A DNA stretch of 34,703 bases from an uncultured Muribaculaceae bacterium (GCA_947627615.1 CANQWS010000030.1:1-34703); one strand, 5' to 3'. Numbered from the stretch's first letter, positions 21,515 to 30,743 are shown. A program made the numbers and translations. Notes: generated by a model from the letters alone, not told the origin.

Positions 21515-22411
21515 ATGACAGAAGAAAAGAACCACAAAGCCGGATTTGTTAACATTGTAGGTAATCCCAACGTAGGTAAGTCGACGCTGATGAATGACCT
21601 TGTCGGCGAACGCATAAGTATCATAACATCCAAGGCGCAGACCACCCGTCACCGCATAATGGGCATAGTGAACACTCCCGATTACCAGATAGTGTTCTCC
21701 GATACCCCCGGTGTGCTCAAACCCAAGTACAAGCTGCAGGAAAGCATGCTTGATTTCTCCGAAGGTGCCCTGACCGACGCCGATGTGCTGCTCTATGTGA
21801 CCGACGTGGTGGAGGACCCCACAAAGAACGCCGATTTTCTGGCCCGCGTGGCCGCCGAGAAGGTCCCCGTGCTTCTGGTCATCAACAAGATTGATCTGCT
21901 GAAGAATCAGACCGAACTCGAATCCATTGTGTCCCGCTGGAAGGAACTGCTTCCCAATGCCGAGATATTCCCCACCTCGGCGCTGGAACACTTCAACGTC
22001 CAGGCCCTCATGAACCGCATCGTGGAGCTTCTCCCGGAGAATCCGCCCTATTTCGGCAAGGATGCGCTCACCGACAAGCCCGCCCGCTTCTTCGTGACCG
22101 AGATTATCCGCGAGAAAATTCTGCTCAACTATCAGAAGGAAGTGCCTTACTCCACGGAAGTCATCGTGGAGAAATTCGATGAGAAGGAGGGCGCCATCCA
22201 CATCATGGCCGTCATCTACGTTGAAAGGGATTCTCAGAAAGGCATCCTGATAGGCAAGGGCGGAGCCATGCTCAAGAAAGTGGGCATGCAGGCACGCAAG
22301 GACATCGAGACATTTTTCGGCAAGAAAGTGTTCCTCGAACTGTTTGTCAAGGTCGAGCCCAACTGGCGTAACCGCGAAAACAAGCTCCGCGCTTTCGGTT
22401 ATATAGAATAA
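21515..22411 (+). CDS. era: GTPase Era
   Basis: A GTP-binding protein that binds 16S rRNA near its 3' end during small-subunit maturation, 298 residues. G1 is GNPNVGKS (residues 16-23), G3 is DTPG (63-66) and G4 is NKID (124-127). The C-terminal KH RNA-binding domain is seen as GILIGKGGAMLKKVGMQARKDIE (about 247-269). It sits beyond the fabH terminator and so needs its own promoter. Only a weak TAAGTTTA at 21486-21493 is seen. Confidence 0.96.
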   Translation: MTEEKNHKAGFVNIVGNPNVGKSTLMNDLVGERISIITSKAQTTRHRIMGIVNTPDYQIVFSDTPGVLKPKYKLQESMLDFSEGALTDADVLLYVTDVVEDPTKNADFLARVAAEKVPVLLVINKIDLLKNQTELESIVSRWKELLPNAEIFPTSALEHFNVQALMNRIVELLPENPPYFGKDALTDKPARFFVTEIIREKILLNYQKEVPYSTEVIVEKFDEKEGAIHIMAVIYVERDSQKGILIGKGGAMLKKVGMQARKDIETFFGKKVFLELFVKVEPNWRNRENKLRAFGYIE

Positions 22412-22425
22412 TTTTTCTAACTTTG
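22393..22425 (+). promoter_or_regulatory. promoter of der, overlapping the era 3' end
   Basis: TTTC at 22393-22396 inside era, 21 bases, then a perfect TAACTTTG at 22418-22425. The leader to the der ATG at 22491 is about 60 bases. Confidence 0.65.
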
Positions 22426-22490
22426 CATCCTGCCGCCGGTTATAGGCCGTCGGCATCAAACCAAACCGAAATTCAAACAAAGATCAAGAC

Positions 22491-23810
22491 ATGTCACAGA
22501 TGATTGCCATAGTAGGGCGTCCCAATGTGGGAAAGTCCACTCTTTTCAACCGTCTCACCAAATCACGTTCGGCCATCACCAACGAGGAAGCGGGCACAAC
22601 CCGTGACCGCCAGTATGGCCGTGTGGACTGGAACGGCCGCGAGTTCTCCATCATTGACACCGGCGGATGGGTCGTCAATTCCGATGACGTGTTTGAATCC
22701 GAAATCAACAAGCAGGTCCACCTTGCCATTGAGCAGGCCGACGAGATTCTGTTCGTGGTCGACGCCATGAACGGCGTGACGGACCTTGACGACCATGTGG
22801 CCGAAATCCTGCGCAAGTCACGCAAGCCGGTGCTGCTTGTGGCCAACAAGGTCGACAGCAACGAGTGGCTCTATAACGTGGCCGAATTCTACGGTCTCGG
22901 CCTCGGCGATCCCTATCCCGTTTCGGCCGTCAACGGTTTCGGAACGGGCGATCTGCTTGACGACGTGGTCAAGAAACTGCCCCCTCTGGACGAGGACGAG
23001 ACCAACGAACTGGAGGACCTGCCCAAATTCGCCATCGTGGGACGTCCCAACGCCGGAAAATCCTCCATAATCAACGCCTTCATCAGCGAGGAACGCAACA
23101 TTGTGACCGATGTGGCCGGAACCACCCGTGACAGCATCTACACACGCTACAATAAATTCGGATTCGATTTCTATCTCGTCGACACAGCCGGTATCCGCAA
23201 GAAAAACAAGGTCAACGAGGACATCGAGTATTATTCCGTGATCCGATCCATCCGCGCCATAGAGGCTTCTGACGTCTGCATCCTCATGATTGACGCCACC
23301 CGCGGCATCGAGGCTCAGGACGTGAGCATCTTCTCCCTGATTCAGCGTAACAGAAAGGGTCTGGTGGTGTGTGTCAACAAATGGGACCTTGTCCAGGACA
23401 AATCCGAGATTGCCATAAAGCACTTCCGCGACACCATCCGGGAGCGTTTCGCCCCGTTCACCGATTTCCCCATCATTTTCGGCTCGGCACTTACCAAGCA
23501 GCGCATCTACAAGGTGCTGGAAACCGCCGTGGAGGTCTACAAAAACCGCCAGCGTGTGGTGCCCACCTCGCAGCTCAACACCGTGATGCATGATGTGATT
23601 GCCGCTTATCCGCCTCCCGCCAATAAGGGAAAATACGTGAAGATAAAATATGTGACCATGCTCAAGGGAGCCAAGATACCTACATTTATCTTCTTCTGCA
23701 ACCTCCCGCAGTGGGTCAAGGATCCCTATCGCAGGTATCTTGAAAACAAGATTCGCGAGAACTGGGACTTCACCGGCACCCCCATAGCCGTCTACATGCG
23801 CGAAAAATAA
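22491..23810 (+). CDS. der: ribosome biogenesis GTPase Der (EngA)
   Basis: A tandem-GTPase protein needed for 50S subunit assembly, 439 residues. The first G domain has GRPNVGKS (residues 9-16), DTGG (56-59) and NKVD (119-122). The second has GRPNAGKS (184-191), DTAG and NKWD. A C-terminal KH-like domain follows (about 355-439), ending in the family's [11 protein letters not shown]. It directly follows era, with a promoter in between. Confidence 0.97.
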   Translation: MSQMIAIVGRPNVGKSTLFNRLTKSRSAITNEEAGTTRDRQYGRVDWNGREFSIIDTGGWVVNSDDVFESEINKQVHLAIEQADEILFVVDAMNGVTDLDDHVAEILRKSRKPVLLVANKVDSNEWLYNVAEFYGLGLGDPYPVSAVNGFGTGDLLDDVVKKLPPLDEDETNELEDLPKFAIVGRPNAGKSSIINAFISEERNIVTDVAGTTRDSIYTRYNKFGFDFYLVDTAGIRKKNKVNEDIEYYSVIRSIRAIEASDVCILMIDATRGIEAQDVSIFSLIQRNRKGLVVCVNKWDLVQDKSEIAIKHFRDTIRERFAPFTDFPIIFGSALTKQRIYKVLETAVEVYKNRQRVVPTSQLNTVMHDVIAAYPPPANKGKYVKIKYVTMLKGAKIPTFIFFCNLPQWVKDPYRRYLENKIRENWDFTGTPIAVYMREK

Positions 23811-23837
23811 CAGTCCATCCGGATTGATAATCCCACA

Positions 23838-23881
23838 AAATCACGAAAAAGGTTGTAACGCCACAACCTTTTTCGTGATTT
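23838..23881. terminator. perfect 19-bp inverted repeat between der and the Fic gene
   Basis: The arm 23838-23856 is the exact reverse complement of 23863-23881, with a six-base AACGCC loop. The 5' arm holds AAAAA and the 3' arm TTTTT followed by CGTGATTT. It could end der transcription, although the T run is inside the stem. Its right arm also covers the -33 region of the Fic gene promoter, so an operator role is possible. Confidence 0.6.
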
Positions 23882-23886
23882 ATTGC

Positions 23887-23894
23887 TATCTTTG
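23887..23894 (+). promoter_or_regulatory. -7 element of the Fic gene
   Basis: TATCTTTG matches TAnnTTTG. The expected -33 position falls inside the right arm of the 19-bp inverted repeat and does not match TTTG. The leader to the ATG at 23918 is about 20 bases. Confidence 0.5.
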
Positions 23895-23917
23895 CGGGGT
23901 CATAACACTGATTCCGC

Positions 23918-24985
23918 ATGAAATATCTGAATTTAAAGAAGGCACTTGCTGCCTGGCAGAACATACAGCCCCTGTCGGAGAAAGACAGGGAGAGGTTGAG
24001 CCGAAGGTTCACTGTTGACTTCAATTACAACAGTAACCATATCGAGGGCAACACTCTGACCTACGGTCAGACGGAGATACTTCTGCTTTTCGGTAAAGTG
24101 ATCGGAGAGGCCGATGTGCGAGATGTTCAGGAAATGACGGCAAGTAACGTGGGTCTGCGGATGATGACCGAGGAAGCTGCTGTTAAGGAAATTCCGTTGA
24201 CTCAGAATTTCATACGGACCTTGCATCGGACCCTTCTGCGTGAGGACTACACCGTGTTCCGCAATTTGCCCGGCGGTGTCCAGACAAGCTATGTTATCCA
24301 CGCAGGACAATACAAGACAAGACCCAACAGCGTGATAACGAGATACGGCGACAGATTCGAATATGCATCGCCTGAGGAAACTCCCGGTCTCATGGCCGAT
24401 CTGGTTGACTGGTACAATGCCGCTGAACAGGAGGGCAGGCTCTCGCCCGTTGAGTTGGCCGCCTTGTTCCACTACCGCTACATCCGCATCCATCCGTTTG
24501 AGGATGGTAACGGCCGCATAGCCCGTCTGATGGTGAATTATATCCTCACGCGCCACAACTGTCCGATGATTGTGGTCCGCAGCCGGAAGAAAAGCGAATA
24601 TCTTGAAGCCCTCCATCAGACCGATCTCGAGGTCGGTCCTGTCCCGGCCGACGGCGCCCATGCTGAACTCGCGGATATACGTCCGTTTCTGAAATACTTC
24701 AACTCATTGGTTGCGGAAGAGGTGTATAACGATGTGCTGTTTGTCAGCGAGAAAAATGAAAATGTCTGGTGGTATGACGGGGAGCGGATAACTTTCCGTA
24801 CACCGAACTACACCAAAATCCTGAACGCCATGCGCACTCAGCCCGTGCTGACGCTCGCTGACATGAAAGAGGAAACGGGAATCAGCATTGCGGCCATCCA
24901 GAAGCTGCTGGATCAGCTCATTTCAAGGAAATATGTGGAGCGCGGCGAGAAAGACGGAAGCTGGCGCGTGTTCCTCACACAGTAA
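23918..24985 (+). CDS. Fic family protein (class II, self-inhibited AMPylase type)
   Basis: A 355-residue Fic-domain protein that would transfer AMP (or another nucleotide part) onto a target protein. The catalytic motif is HPFEDGNGRIAR with His192. An N-terminal inhibitory helix motif, S39-NHI-E43-GN, fits the (S/T)xxxE(G/N) pattern of class II Fic proteins, which block their own ATP site. The C-terminus (about 275-355; LADMKEETGISIAAIQKLLDQLISRKYVERG) is a winged helix-turn-helix. No antitoxin partner gene lies next to it. Target unknown. The wHTH and the inverted repeat at its promoter suggest possible self-regulation. Confidence 0.92.
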   Translation: MKYLNLKKALAAWQNIQPLSEKDRERLSRRFTVDFNYNSNHIEGNTLTYGQTEILLLFGKVIGEADVRDVQEMTASNVGLRMMTEEAAVKEIPLTQNFIRTLHRTLLREDYTVFRNLPGGVQTSYVIHAGQYKTRPNSVITRYGDRFEYASPEETPGLMADLVDWYNAAEQEGRLSPVELAALFHYRYIRIHPFEDGNGRIARLMVNYILTRHNCPMIVVRSRKKSEYLEALHQTDLEVGPVPADGAHAELADIRPFLKYFNSLVAEEVYNDVLFVSEKNENVWWYDGERITFRTPNYTKILNAMRTQPVLTLADMKEETGISIAAIQKLLDQLISRKYVERGEKDGSWRVFLTQ

Positions 24986-25030
24986 ATCGTTCTGAGAACA
25001 AAGCTATATGAGGGGTACACCCCCTTCCTG

Positions 25031-26233
25031 TCAGGGGCGGGGGAAGTTTTTCTTTACGTTGCGGGCTATCGCCAGAATGTTTCCGGCGGTTATCAGCCCC
25101 ATGATTACCGTGCCGGTGATGATGGCAATCCATGGCGAATCGGATTCCACTCCTATGCTTTCAAGCGGTCCGCTCCAGAAATGCTTGGCTACGAGCATCG
25201 CCGTCACGGCTCCCGCAAGAACGGCGCCGTTGATGCATCCCACAATGATGTAGTAGTAGCGGGCCACATCCGCCGGCCTGTAGCCCAGAGTCATCAGGCG
25301 CTGCAGCTTTTCGCGGTTTTTCTGGAGAAGCAGATAGATGCTCAGAAGCAGTATAAAGAACGCGAGCAGGCTTATGACGGCGCCCACGGCCACCACTATT
25401 CCGGTCACGAGAGCCAGGAAATAGGCCGCACGCCCGTTGTCGGCCTTGTCACCGGCAACTTCGAGATTGTGCTCGCGCAGATATTCCTCTATGGCGGGAT
25501 CGCCCGGAACGCTCGTCTCTATTATTATGCGTGACGGGTCGGGCTGCGGACGGTCGGAAAAACGGCCGTTTGCCCACTCCATGAACGATTCCGGAACGGC
25601 TATGGTGTTCAGGCGCGACGAGAACCCCACAATGTGGGCCGGCAGCCACACCTGCTGTCCGTTGCCGCTGATGGAGAGTTTCAGCGGAATCATGCCTATC
25701 ATCGATTCCGATATCTGCGGAAGCCCGCGCGATGCGGCGAAGCCGAAGTTGTAGAGCGAGAGATATTCCTTGCTGATTATGATCGGAACGGCTTTGCTCT
25801 CGCCGGGTACATAATTCCACTCACGGGGTTTGACGTCGAAAAACTCATCGGGAATGGATTCGAGAAACATCGCCGTGTTCATGCCGCGGCCACCTATGTC
25901 GACCGAGGCTCCCACTCCGAAATTGGAGGCGGTGAACTTGCCTGTCCGGCGCACCCACGGCTGGCTTTCTATGTCATCTATGTCGGCCTGCGAGAATGAT
26001 GACTGGCTGCCGCCCGAAAAGAGGGAGCCTATGCCGCTGACCTGACGGGAGACAATGAGGTAATCGCGTGAAATGAATGAATCCTCGGAATCCCACACCG
26101 AGCTGACATCACGGTAAATCTGGATGGCGGAAATCACAATGCACAGACCCACGAGATTGGCCACGGCATAGCCTGCAAGCTGGGCCTTGGATATGTTGCG
26201 GCGCAGGAGGTGCCATACGGTTGAATTCTTCAT
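25031..26233 (-). CDS. FtsX-like ABC transporter permease
   Basis: A 400-residue inner-membrane protein with MacB/FtsX-like topology. One N-terminal membrane segment (about 18-38) is followed by a large periplasmic domain (about 40-265) and three C-terminal segments (about 270-300, 325-348, 368-392). Such permeases do not move solute across the inner membrane like classical importers; relatives drive mechanotransmission, lipoprotein release or efflux through the periplasm. The start overlaps the ATPase stop by four bases, so the two are translationally coupled. It is half the length of MacB-type permeases with duplicated modules. Convergent with the Fic gene. Confidence 0.8.
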   Translation of the reverse strand: MKNSTVWHLLRRNISKAQLAGYAVANLVGLCIVISAIQIYRDVSSVWDSEDSFISRDYLIVSRQVSGIGSLFSGGSQSSFSQADIDDIESQPWVRRTGKFTASNFGVGASVDIGGRGMNTAMFLESIPDEFFDVKPREWNYVPGESKAVPIIISKEYLSLYNFGFAASRGLPQISESMIGMIPLKLSISGNGQQVWLPAHIVGFSSRLNTIAVPESFMEWANGRFSDRPQPDPSRIIIETSVPGDPAIEEYLREHNLEVAGDKADNGRAAYFLALVTGIVVAVGAVISLLAFFILLLSIYLLLQKNREKLQRLMTLGYRPADVARYYYIIVGCINGAVLAGAVTAMLVAKHFWSGPLESIGVESDSPWIAIITGTVIMGLITAGNILAIARNVKKNFPRP

Positions 26234-26889
26234 AGAAGCACTGTTGTCTGGAACTTTAGATTGATTTTGTTGCCTACCGAGGTGGCTATGACCGACGCCC
26301 CGTTGGCCCGGGCCTCGCTGTCGATGAGTTCGGCTACCGTGGCGTTGTTGCGCGCGTCGAGATGGCTCACGGGTTCGTCTATCAGAATGAAGTCAAACGG
26401 CTGGCAGAGGGCGCGGATTATGGCCACGCGCTGCTGCTGGCCCACTGACAGAAGCGCCGCCGGCGAATTCAGCTTCCGCTCAATCTCCAGACGCTCCAGT
26501 GACTGACGTATCCACTGTTCCGACCGGCAGTCGGTCAGACGGTTCTTGATGAGGATGTTTTCCCTCACGGTCAGCTCGGGAAACAGGTGCATCTCCTGCG
26601 GCAGATAGGCCAGGGCGTGTGTGCGCAGACGGCACCATTCGTCAATCGAGAAAGTCCTCACGTCGCGGCCGTCAAATGACACTATCCCGTCATAATCGCC
26701 GCGTACTCCGTAGATGAAGCTGCACAGCGACGATTTGCCGGTGCCGGATTCCGCCTCCACCATATAGTAGTCGGGACGACGGAAACGCACCTCTCTCAGC
26801 CACACCTCCGAACGGTTGACCGGAGCGGTGTACTCCATGCCGCGAAACACGTGGGGCAGCGTCTTGCAAAGGGTTATTTCATTTATCAT
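26230..26889 (-). CDS. ABC transporter ATP-binding protein with atypical motifs
   Basis: A 219-residue ABC ATPase partner of the following permease. Walker A reads AESGTGKS (46-53), with Ala for the first Gly. The signature is LSVGQ (147-151) in place of LSGGQ. Walker B is FILIDEP with Glu172, and the D-loop is SHLD. Where the switch His usually sits, the sequence reads IATSVGNKI with no His. The N-terminus is short and unusual. The key Lys52 and Glu172 remain, so it may bind and hydrolyse ATP, though slowly or under control. It belongs to the MacB/LolD-like group only loosely. Confidence 0.82.
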   Translation of the reverse strand: MINEITLCKTLPHVFRGMEYTAPVNRSEVWLREVRFRRPDYYMVEAESGTGKSSLCSFIYGVRGDYDGIVSFDGRDVRTFSIDEWCRLRTHALAYLPQEMHLFPELTVRENILIKNRLTDCRSEQWIRQSLERLEIERKLNSPAALLSVGQQQRVAIIRALCQPFDFILIDEPVSHLDARNNATVAELIDSEARANGASVIATSVGNKINLKFQTTVLL

Positions 26890-26921
26890 TGTTTTCTCTT
26901 TCCGTGGGCTTTTGGATCATC

Positions 26922-28349
26922 TCAATAACCGCGCAGCTGGCGGCTGTAGCTTTCGGCAAATTCCGGAAGGGCGGAAAAGAGAGTGGGGATGATGTGGTCT
27001 TCGGTGCCCACAAGGCTTATTTTTGCCGTCAGTTTCGAATCGTTGGCCTCCAGAGTGGCCTTGATGCTGAACTCGAATCTGGGGTCGTCAACAATGGTGT
27101 TCAGCATGGGTGTCTGGAACACGAATGCCATGGGCTTGCCCTCGAACACGGTTGTGAACGGATTCTGCTTGTCGGGCTTCAGGTCCATTCCCAGGGCGGC
27201 GGCGAAGTAGCCGTCGACATTTCCGAATTCAAACTCAACGCCCTGCGAGCGGAAGCTGTAGAGTCCGTTGCCTGCGGAGGTTGCTCCGGGCAGGTTGCTG
27301 CGAAGTGTCTCGGTCAGTTCGTTGACTTTGTCCTGAGTCATGTGAGCCATCACGAGGCCCTGCCACAGTTCCGGAGAATCGGGCTTACGCAGCGCCTGCA
27401 TGTTTTTGGGGCCGAAGCCGAAAGCCACCGTGCCGTCTATCGCCTTGAGATAGGGCAGGGCCATGCCGAGACCCGAGTCTATGTCGCGGCCGAACGACCC
27501 GATACCGTCGGCTATGTTCTTCAGCCACTGTCCCTCCGGATTGAGTCCTATGGCGAATGCCGTGATGAAGTTGGCCGGCATGTAGCGCAGGAAATCGGTG
27601 TTCACGGGACGGAGGTCGTCCGTAGTTATGGTTTCTCCGTCGGTGGTGACGCCGTATGCATCGGCCACTATGGCGTTGTTTTTCACCGTGAGGTTCATTG
27701 CCAGCCAGCCGTCCTTTTTACCGAGGTTAAACTTTGAGCCGTCAACAACCAGATTCAGTATGTTGTCGGCCGTCAGCACTTCAGCCAGACCGGAGTAACG
27801 GGTTATGTTGTTTTTCTTCCGCGCATGCTCGAAGTCTTCGATCGACGACAGTTTGTCGCGGTCAACTATCCAACCCTGTTTCTCGTCGGAGCTGATGACC
27901 ACACACGGACCGTAGGATCCTCCGTCGGAGTAGAATTCCACCCCGTCCTCGCGGTCACGCTCCATGTCGGCCTTGCGCAGAACCGACCTCAGTTCCTCCA
28001 CATCCTTGATGAGGAATGTGGCGAATCCTTGCTTGGACTGCATGTAGCCGAATACCACTACAGCCTCGAGGTCAACGGAACCGGCTATGCGCCCCATCAT
28101 TTTGAGGGCGTCGGTGTCTATCTCGTCCTTTATGAGGCTCAGTTCCTTCGGAAATACAATCTGCCCGTCCTCCACCTGTATGTCCGAGGCTTGGGCGAGT
28201 TTTACCAGATTGACTGTGGCCACTATATCCGCGTCGTCGGGAACTGATCCCAGCAGACTTTCGCTTTCAGAGGAACAAGACTGGACCATGAGCATGCCGA
28301 GAATGAACGAGCATAGCGCTATGGCTGATTTGAACGTGTTTTTTTTCAT
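26922..28349 (-). CDS. DUF4836-like lipoprotein A
   Basis: A 475-residue predicted lipoprotein. The signal peptide ends in MVQSC (lipid Cys25), followed by SSESES, an acidic-serine stretch that could favour surface display in Bacteroidetes. The start of the mature part (VPDDADIVATVNLVKLAQ) fits DUF4836-type proteins, in which a pseudo-repetitive alpha/beta unit recurs. It is a clear paralogue of the next upstream gene. Shared landmarks are YGPCVV/FGPCII, YMPANF/YMPQQP, LPYLKAIDGTVAFGFGP/LPYMNKLEGTFAIGIGP and a GLYSFR/GVYSYN segment. Function unknown. It lies between its paralogue and the ABC genes with a 32-base gap to the ATPase. Confidence 0.75.
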   Translation of the reverse strand: MKKNTFKSAIALCSFILGMLMVQSCSSESESLLGSVPDDADIVATVNLVKLAQASDIQVEDGQIVFPKELSLIKDEIDTDALKMMGRIAGSVDLEAVVVFGYMQSKQGFATFLIKDVEELRSVLRKADMERDREDGVEFYSDGGSYGPCVVISSDEKQGWIVDRDKLSSIEDFEHARKKNNITRYSGLAEVLTADNILNLVVDGSKFNLGKKDGWLAMNLTVKNNAIVADAYGVTTDGETITTDDLRPVNTDFLRYMPANFITAFAIGLNPEGQWLKNIADGIGSFGRDIDSGLGMALPYLKAIDGTVAFGFGPKNMQALRKPDSPELWQGLVMAHMTQDKVNELTETLRSNLPGATSAGNGLYSFRSQGVEFEFGNVDGYFAAALGMDLKPDKQNPFTTVFEGKPMAFVFQTPMLNTIVDDPRFEFSIKATLEANDSKLTAKISLVGTEDHIIPTLFSALPEFAESYSRQLRGY

Positions 28350-28382
28350 GTCGGGGATTGGTGTTGTTATGTGAGGTTTTGT

Positions 28383-29783
28383 TTATTCGTAATAGCCGTC
28401 CGGTTGGCTGTAACGGTTCTCCCGGAGCTCTTCAAGAATGCGAAGATAGTAAGAAAATGCGGTTATCGGTGATGATTTTCCCGATTTAACAGTCAGGCTT
28501 ACGCTTTCCGGCCCCATGGTCAGCTCGGCCTGAGGCGCATAATCGGCCTTGGCGGTGGGGCTGACGGTTTTCAGCGGCGGGAGTGTCAGGCCGGCCGTCA
28601 GCGGTGCTTCCCGCGACGTGTCGGCCGCCGGGACGGGAATGAGATCGCGGTTCAGCGCAAAGACAAATCTGTTGTCCATAGCCGTGTAGCTGTAGCGTAT
28701 TCCGTCGAGATTGTAGGAATATACCCCGTCGGCCCTCGGCTGTGGATTCAGGCCCTTGGCCCTGAGGTTGCCGTTGATTTCCTCCACGGCTTCGGCCGCT
28801 CCGTTGGCTTTAAGGGTGGCGTAGATGGTGATTCGCTGGTCCTCGAGACGCTCCGCCGTGAGATTCTTGGCGTCGAACGGCCCTATCCCTATGGCGAATG
28901 TGCCCTCGAGTTTGTTCATGTAGGGCAGGAGACTCTGCAGCAGTCCCTGGTTCTGGGTCGACAGTCCCGGACCGAAAAGGTCCACCAGGCCGCTCCAGTT
29001 TATTCCCTGGGTGAGGCCCGCGGCCACTGTCAGCGAGGGCTGTTGCGGCATGTAGTGTCTGTAGGAGCCGTCGGTTACCGGCGCAAGAGCCGTGAGAGGC
29101 AGCGTTTTCCGGTCCGATTTGTTGATGATGGATGCCGTGAATGTCAGGGAGCTGTCAGCCGCCATGGTTCCTTTGACCACGGCCATGGACCCGGCCGGAC
29201 CCATGCCGGTCACCGAGGGCGACAGGCATGCCGTCAGTATGGTGCCCTCGCCGCCTTCCGGCAAGAGGCCGAGGCTGCCGAAATCCGATTTTTCGGCCTG
29301 TTTCAGGCTCTCGCGCCATGTCTTGATGTCCTTTACCGTAGGGAGCAGCCACGCGCCGCTGTCTCTGACTATTATGCAGGGGCCGAACTCTCCGGCATCG
29401 GCGGGACAGTAGGCCTCGGTCGATTCCGTTTTGCGTTTCTGCCATCCGAGTTCCCGTAGCATATCCTCGAAAGCGCCGGCGTCAGTCAGCTTCAGGGCCG
29501 TGAAGTTGCCCTGCGCCTCGTCGGTCCGGTAGACCATTATCCGGCTCAGGTCGCAGCATTTCTCCGCCCGGCTGTAAACTTCCGCCAGCCGCTCGGGGAG
29601 CATGGCGGCTATCTGTTCCGGAGGCAGACTGACGAGCGCCACCATCGAGGCCGATGACGGAACGTCGGCCGGCGACGGGCCTTCGGAGCTGCTGCAGCTG
29701 TGGAAAATCAGTGTCAGCGCCATTGCGGCGGCTGTCACTATTCTTTTCGATAAAGATAAAGCGGTGTGAATGTTTGGTTTCAT
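28383..29783 (-). CDS. DUF4836-like lipoprotein B (paralogue of A)
   Basis: A 466-residue predicted lipoprotein with lipobox IFHSC (Cys30) followed by SSSEGPS. The mature start is VPSSASMVALVSLP. It shares the order of motifs with lipoprotein A over nearly the whole length but has diverged strongly, so the duplication is old. It begins nine bases after the cation efflux gene and ends 33 bases before lipoprotein A, so it is very likely in one transcript with both. Function unknown; an outer-membrane or periplasmic pair acting with the ABC genes is an inference. Confidence 0.72.
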   Translation of the reverse strand: MKPNIHTALSLSKRIVTAAAMALTLIFHSCSSSEGPSPADVPSSASMVALVSLPPEQIAAMLPERLAEVYSRAEKCCDLSRIMVYRTDEAQGNFTALKLTDAGAFEDMLRELGWQKRKTESTEAYCPADAGEFGPCIIVRDSGAWLLPTVKDIKTWRESLKQAEKSDFGSLGLLPEGGEGTILTACLSPSVTGMGPAGSMAVVKGTMAADSSLTFTASIINKSDRKTLPLTALAPVTDGSYRHYMPQQPSLTVAAGLTQGINWSGLVDLFGPGLSTQNQGLLQSLLPYMNKLEGTFAIGIGPFDAKNLTAERLEDQRITIYATLKANGAAEAVEEINGNLRAKGLNPQPRADGVYSYNLDGIRYSYTAMDNRFVFALNRDLIPVPAADTSREAPLTAGLTLPPLKTVSPTAKADYAPQAELTMGPESVSLTVKSGKSSPITAFSYYLRILEELRENRYSQPDGYYE

Positions 29784-29792
29784 GGCGTTGAA

Positions 29793-30743
29793 TCAGTCTT
29801 TACATGAGCCGTCGGGGTTGATTTTTTGACCGCGGTAGGGTTCCACATGGACGTTGACAATCATTGACCGTCCGAAATCGCCCTTGAGCCTGCGCTCCAT
29901 GTCGGTTGCTATGCTGTGGCCCTGCTCCACGGTGATGTTCGGGTTAACTTTTATGTGAACGTCGAGAATTATCATGGCTCCGTTGCGTCGCGAACGGAAA
30001 TGGTGATAGGTTATTATTCCCGGAGTGTCCTTGATGATGTTCTTCAGTTTTCCGGCTATTTCAGGCGGCAGCGAGGCGTCAAGCAGCTCCATCACGGCCG
30101 GACGGGCTATATTGATGGCCGCGCGCAAGATGAACAGACTCACCAACATGGCGGCTATGGGGTCGAATATGCGCCATGAGGGACCGAGGAATATGGCGCC
30201 CGAAATGCCTGTGAGCGTGGCCAGCGACGAGAATGCGTCGCTGCGGTGGTGCCATGCGTTGGCTATGACGGCGGCCGAGCCTATCCGCTGTCCCCAGCGG
30301 CGGGTGTAGTGAAACAGTATCTCCTTGGCAAGAATCGAAATCAGGGCCATCCAGAGCGCTATCATGCCCGGCTGCTCCGGCAGATTGCCGCGGATCACCT
30401 CCACCACGGCGTGAAGGCCGCCCGCAAACAGTCCAAGCGCAACTATGCCGAGCGCCGCTCCTATTATCACCGTGGCGAGGGTCTCGTATTTCCCGTAGCC
30501 GTACTGATAGACGGTGTTGGCTTTGCGGCGCGACACGCCTATCATCACTATGACAATCACGTCCGTGACGAAATCGCTCAGCGAGTGCACGCCGTCAGCC
30601 ACCATGGCGCTTGAACGCCCGATGATACCGGCGGCTATCTTAAGTCCGGTCAGTGCGGCGTTGACGGCGAATCCCACCCAGGTCACGCGCCGGGCTATGC
30701 CCACCACCTGGCGGTCGCTGTAATGTCGTTGCGGTTCTGTCAT
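29793..30743 (-). CDS. cation diffusion facilitator (CDF) family transporter
   Basis: A 316-residue inner-membrane divalent cation/proton antiporter. About six membrane segments lie between residues 20 and 210. Transport-site residues are seen as H53xxxD57 (ADGVHSLSD) in the second segment and H165xxxD169 (AWHHRSDA) in the fifth. Paired HxxxD motifs are most common in zinc-type CDFs. A cytoplasmic domain follows (about 220-310) with ILDVHIKVNPNITVEQGH, typical of the family's ferredoxin-like tail. It leads the minus-strand unit that continues into two lipoproteins and the ABC genes; the link between metal export and those genes is unexplained. Confidence 0.92.
   Translation of the reverse strand: MTEPQRHYSDRQVVGIARRVTWVGFAVNAALTGLKIAAGIIGRSSAMVADGVHSLSDFVTDVIVIVMIGVSRRKANTVYQYGYGKYETLATVIIGAALGIVALGLFAGGLHAVVEVIRGNLPEQPGMIALWMALISILAKEILFHYTRRWGQRIGSAAVIANAWHHRSDAFSSLATLTGISGAIFLGPSWRIFDPIAAMLVSLFILRAAINIARPAVMELLDASLPPEIAGKLKNIIKDTPGIITYHHFRSRRNGAMIILDVHIKVNPNITVEQGHSIATDMERRLKGDFGRSMIVNVHVEPYRGQKINPDGSCKD

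Noticed and set aside
21491-22480. A 329-codon minus-strand open frame opposite era
   Set aside because: Shadow of era, which has all GTPase and KH motifs in the correct frame.
25011-25025. AGGGG/CCCCT hairpin between the Fic gene and the permease gene as a terminator
   Set aside because: Only a 5-bp stem with no T tract on either strand; too weak to call.
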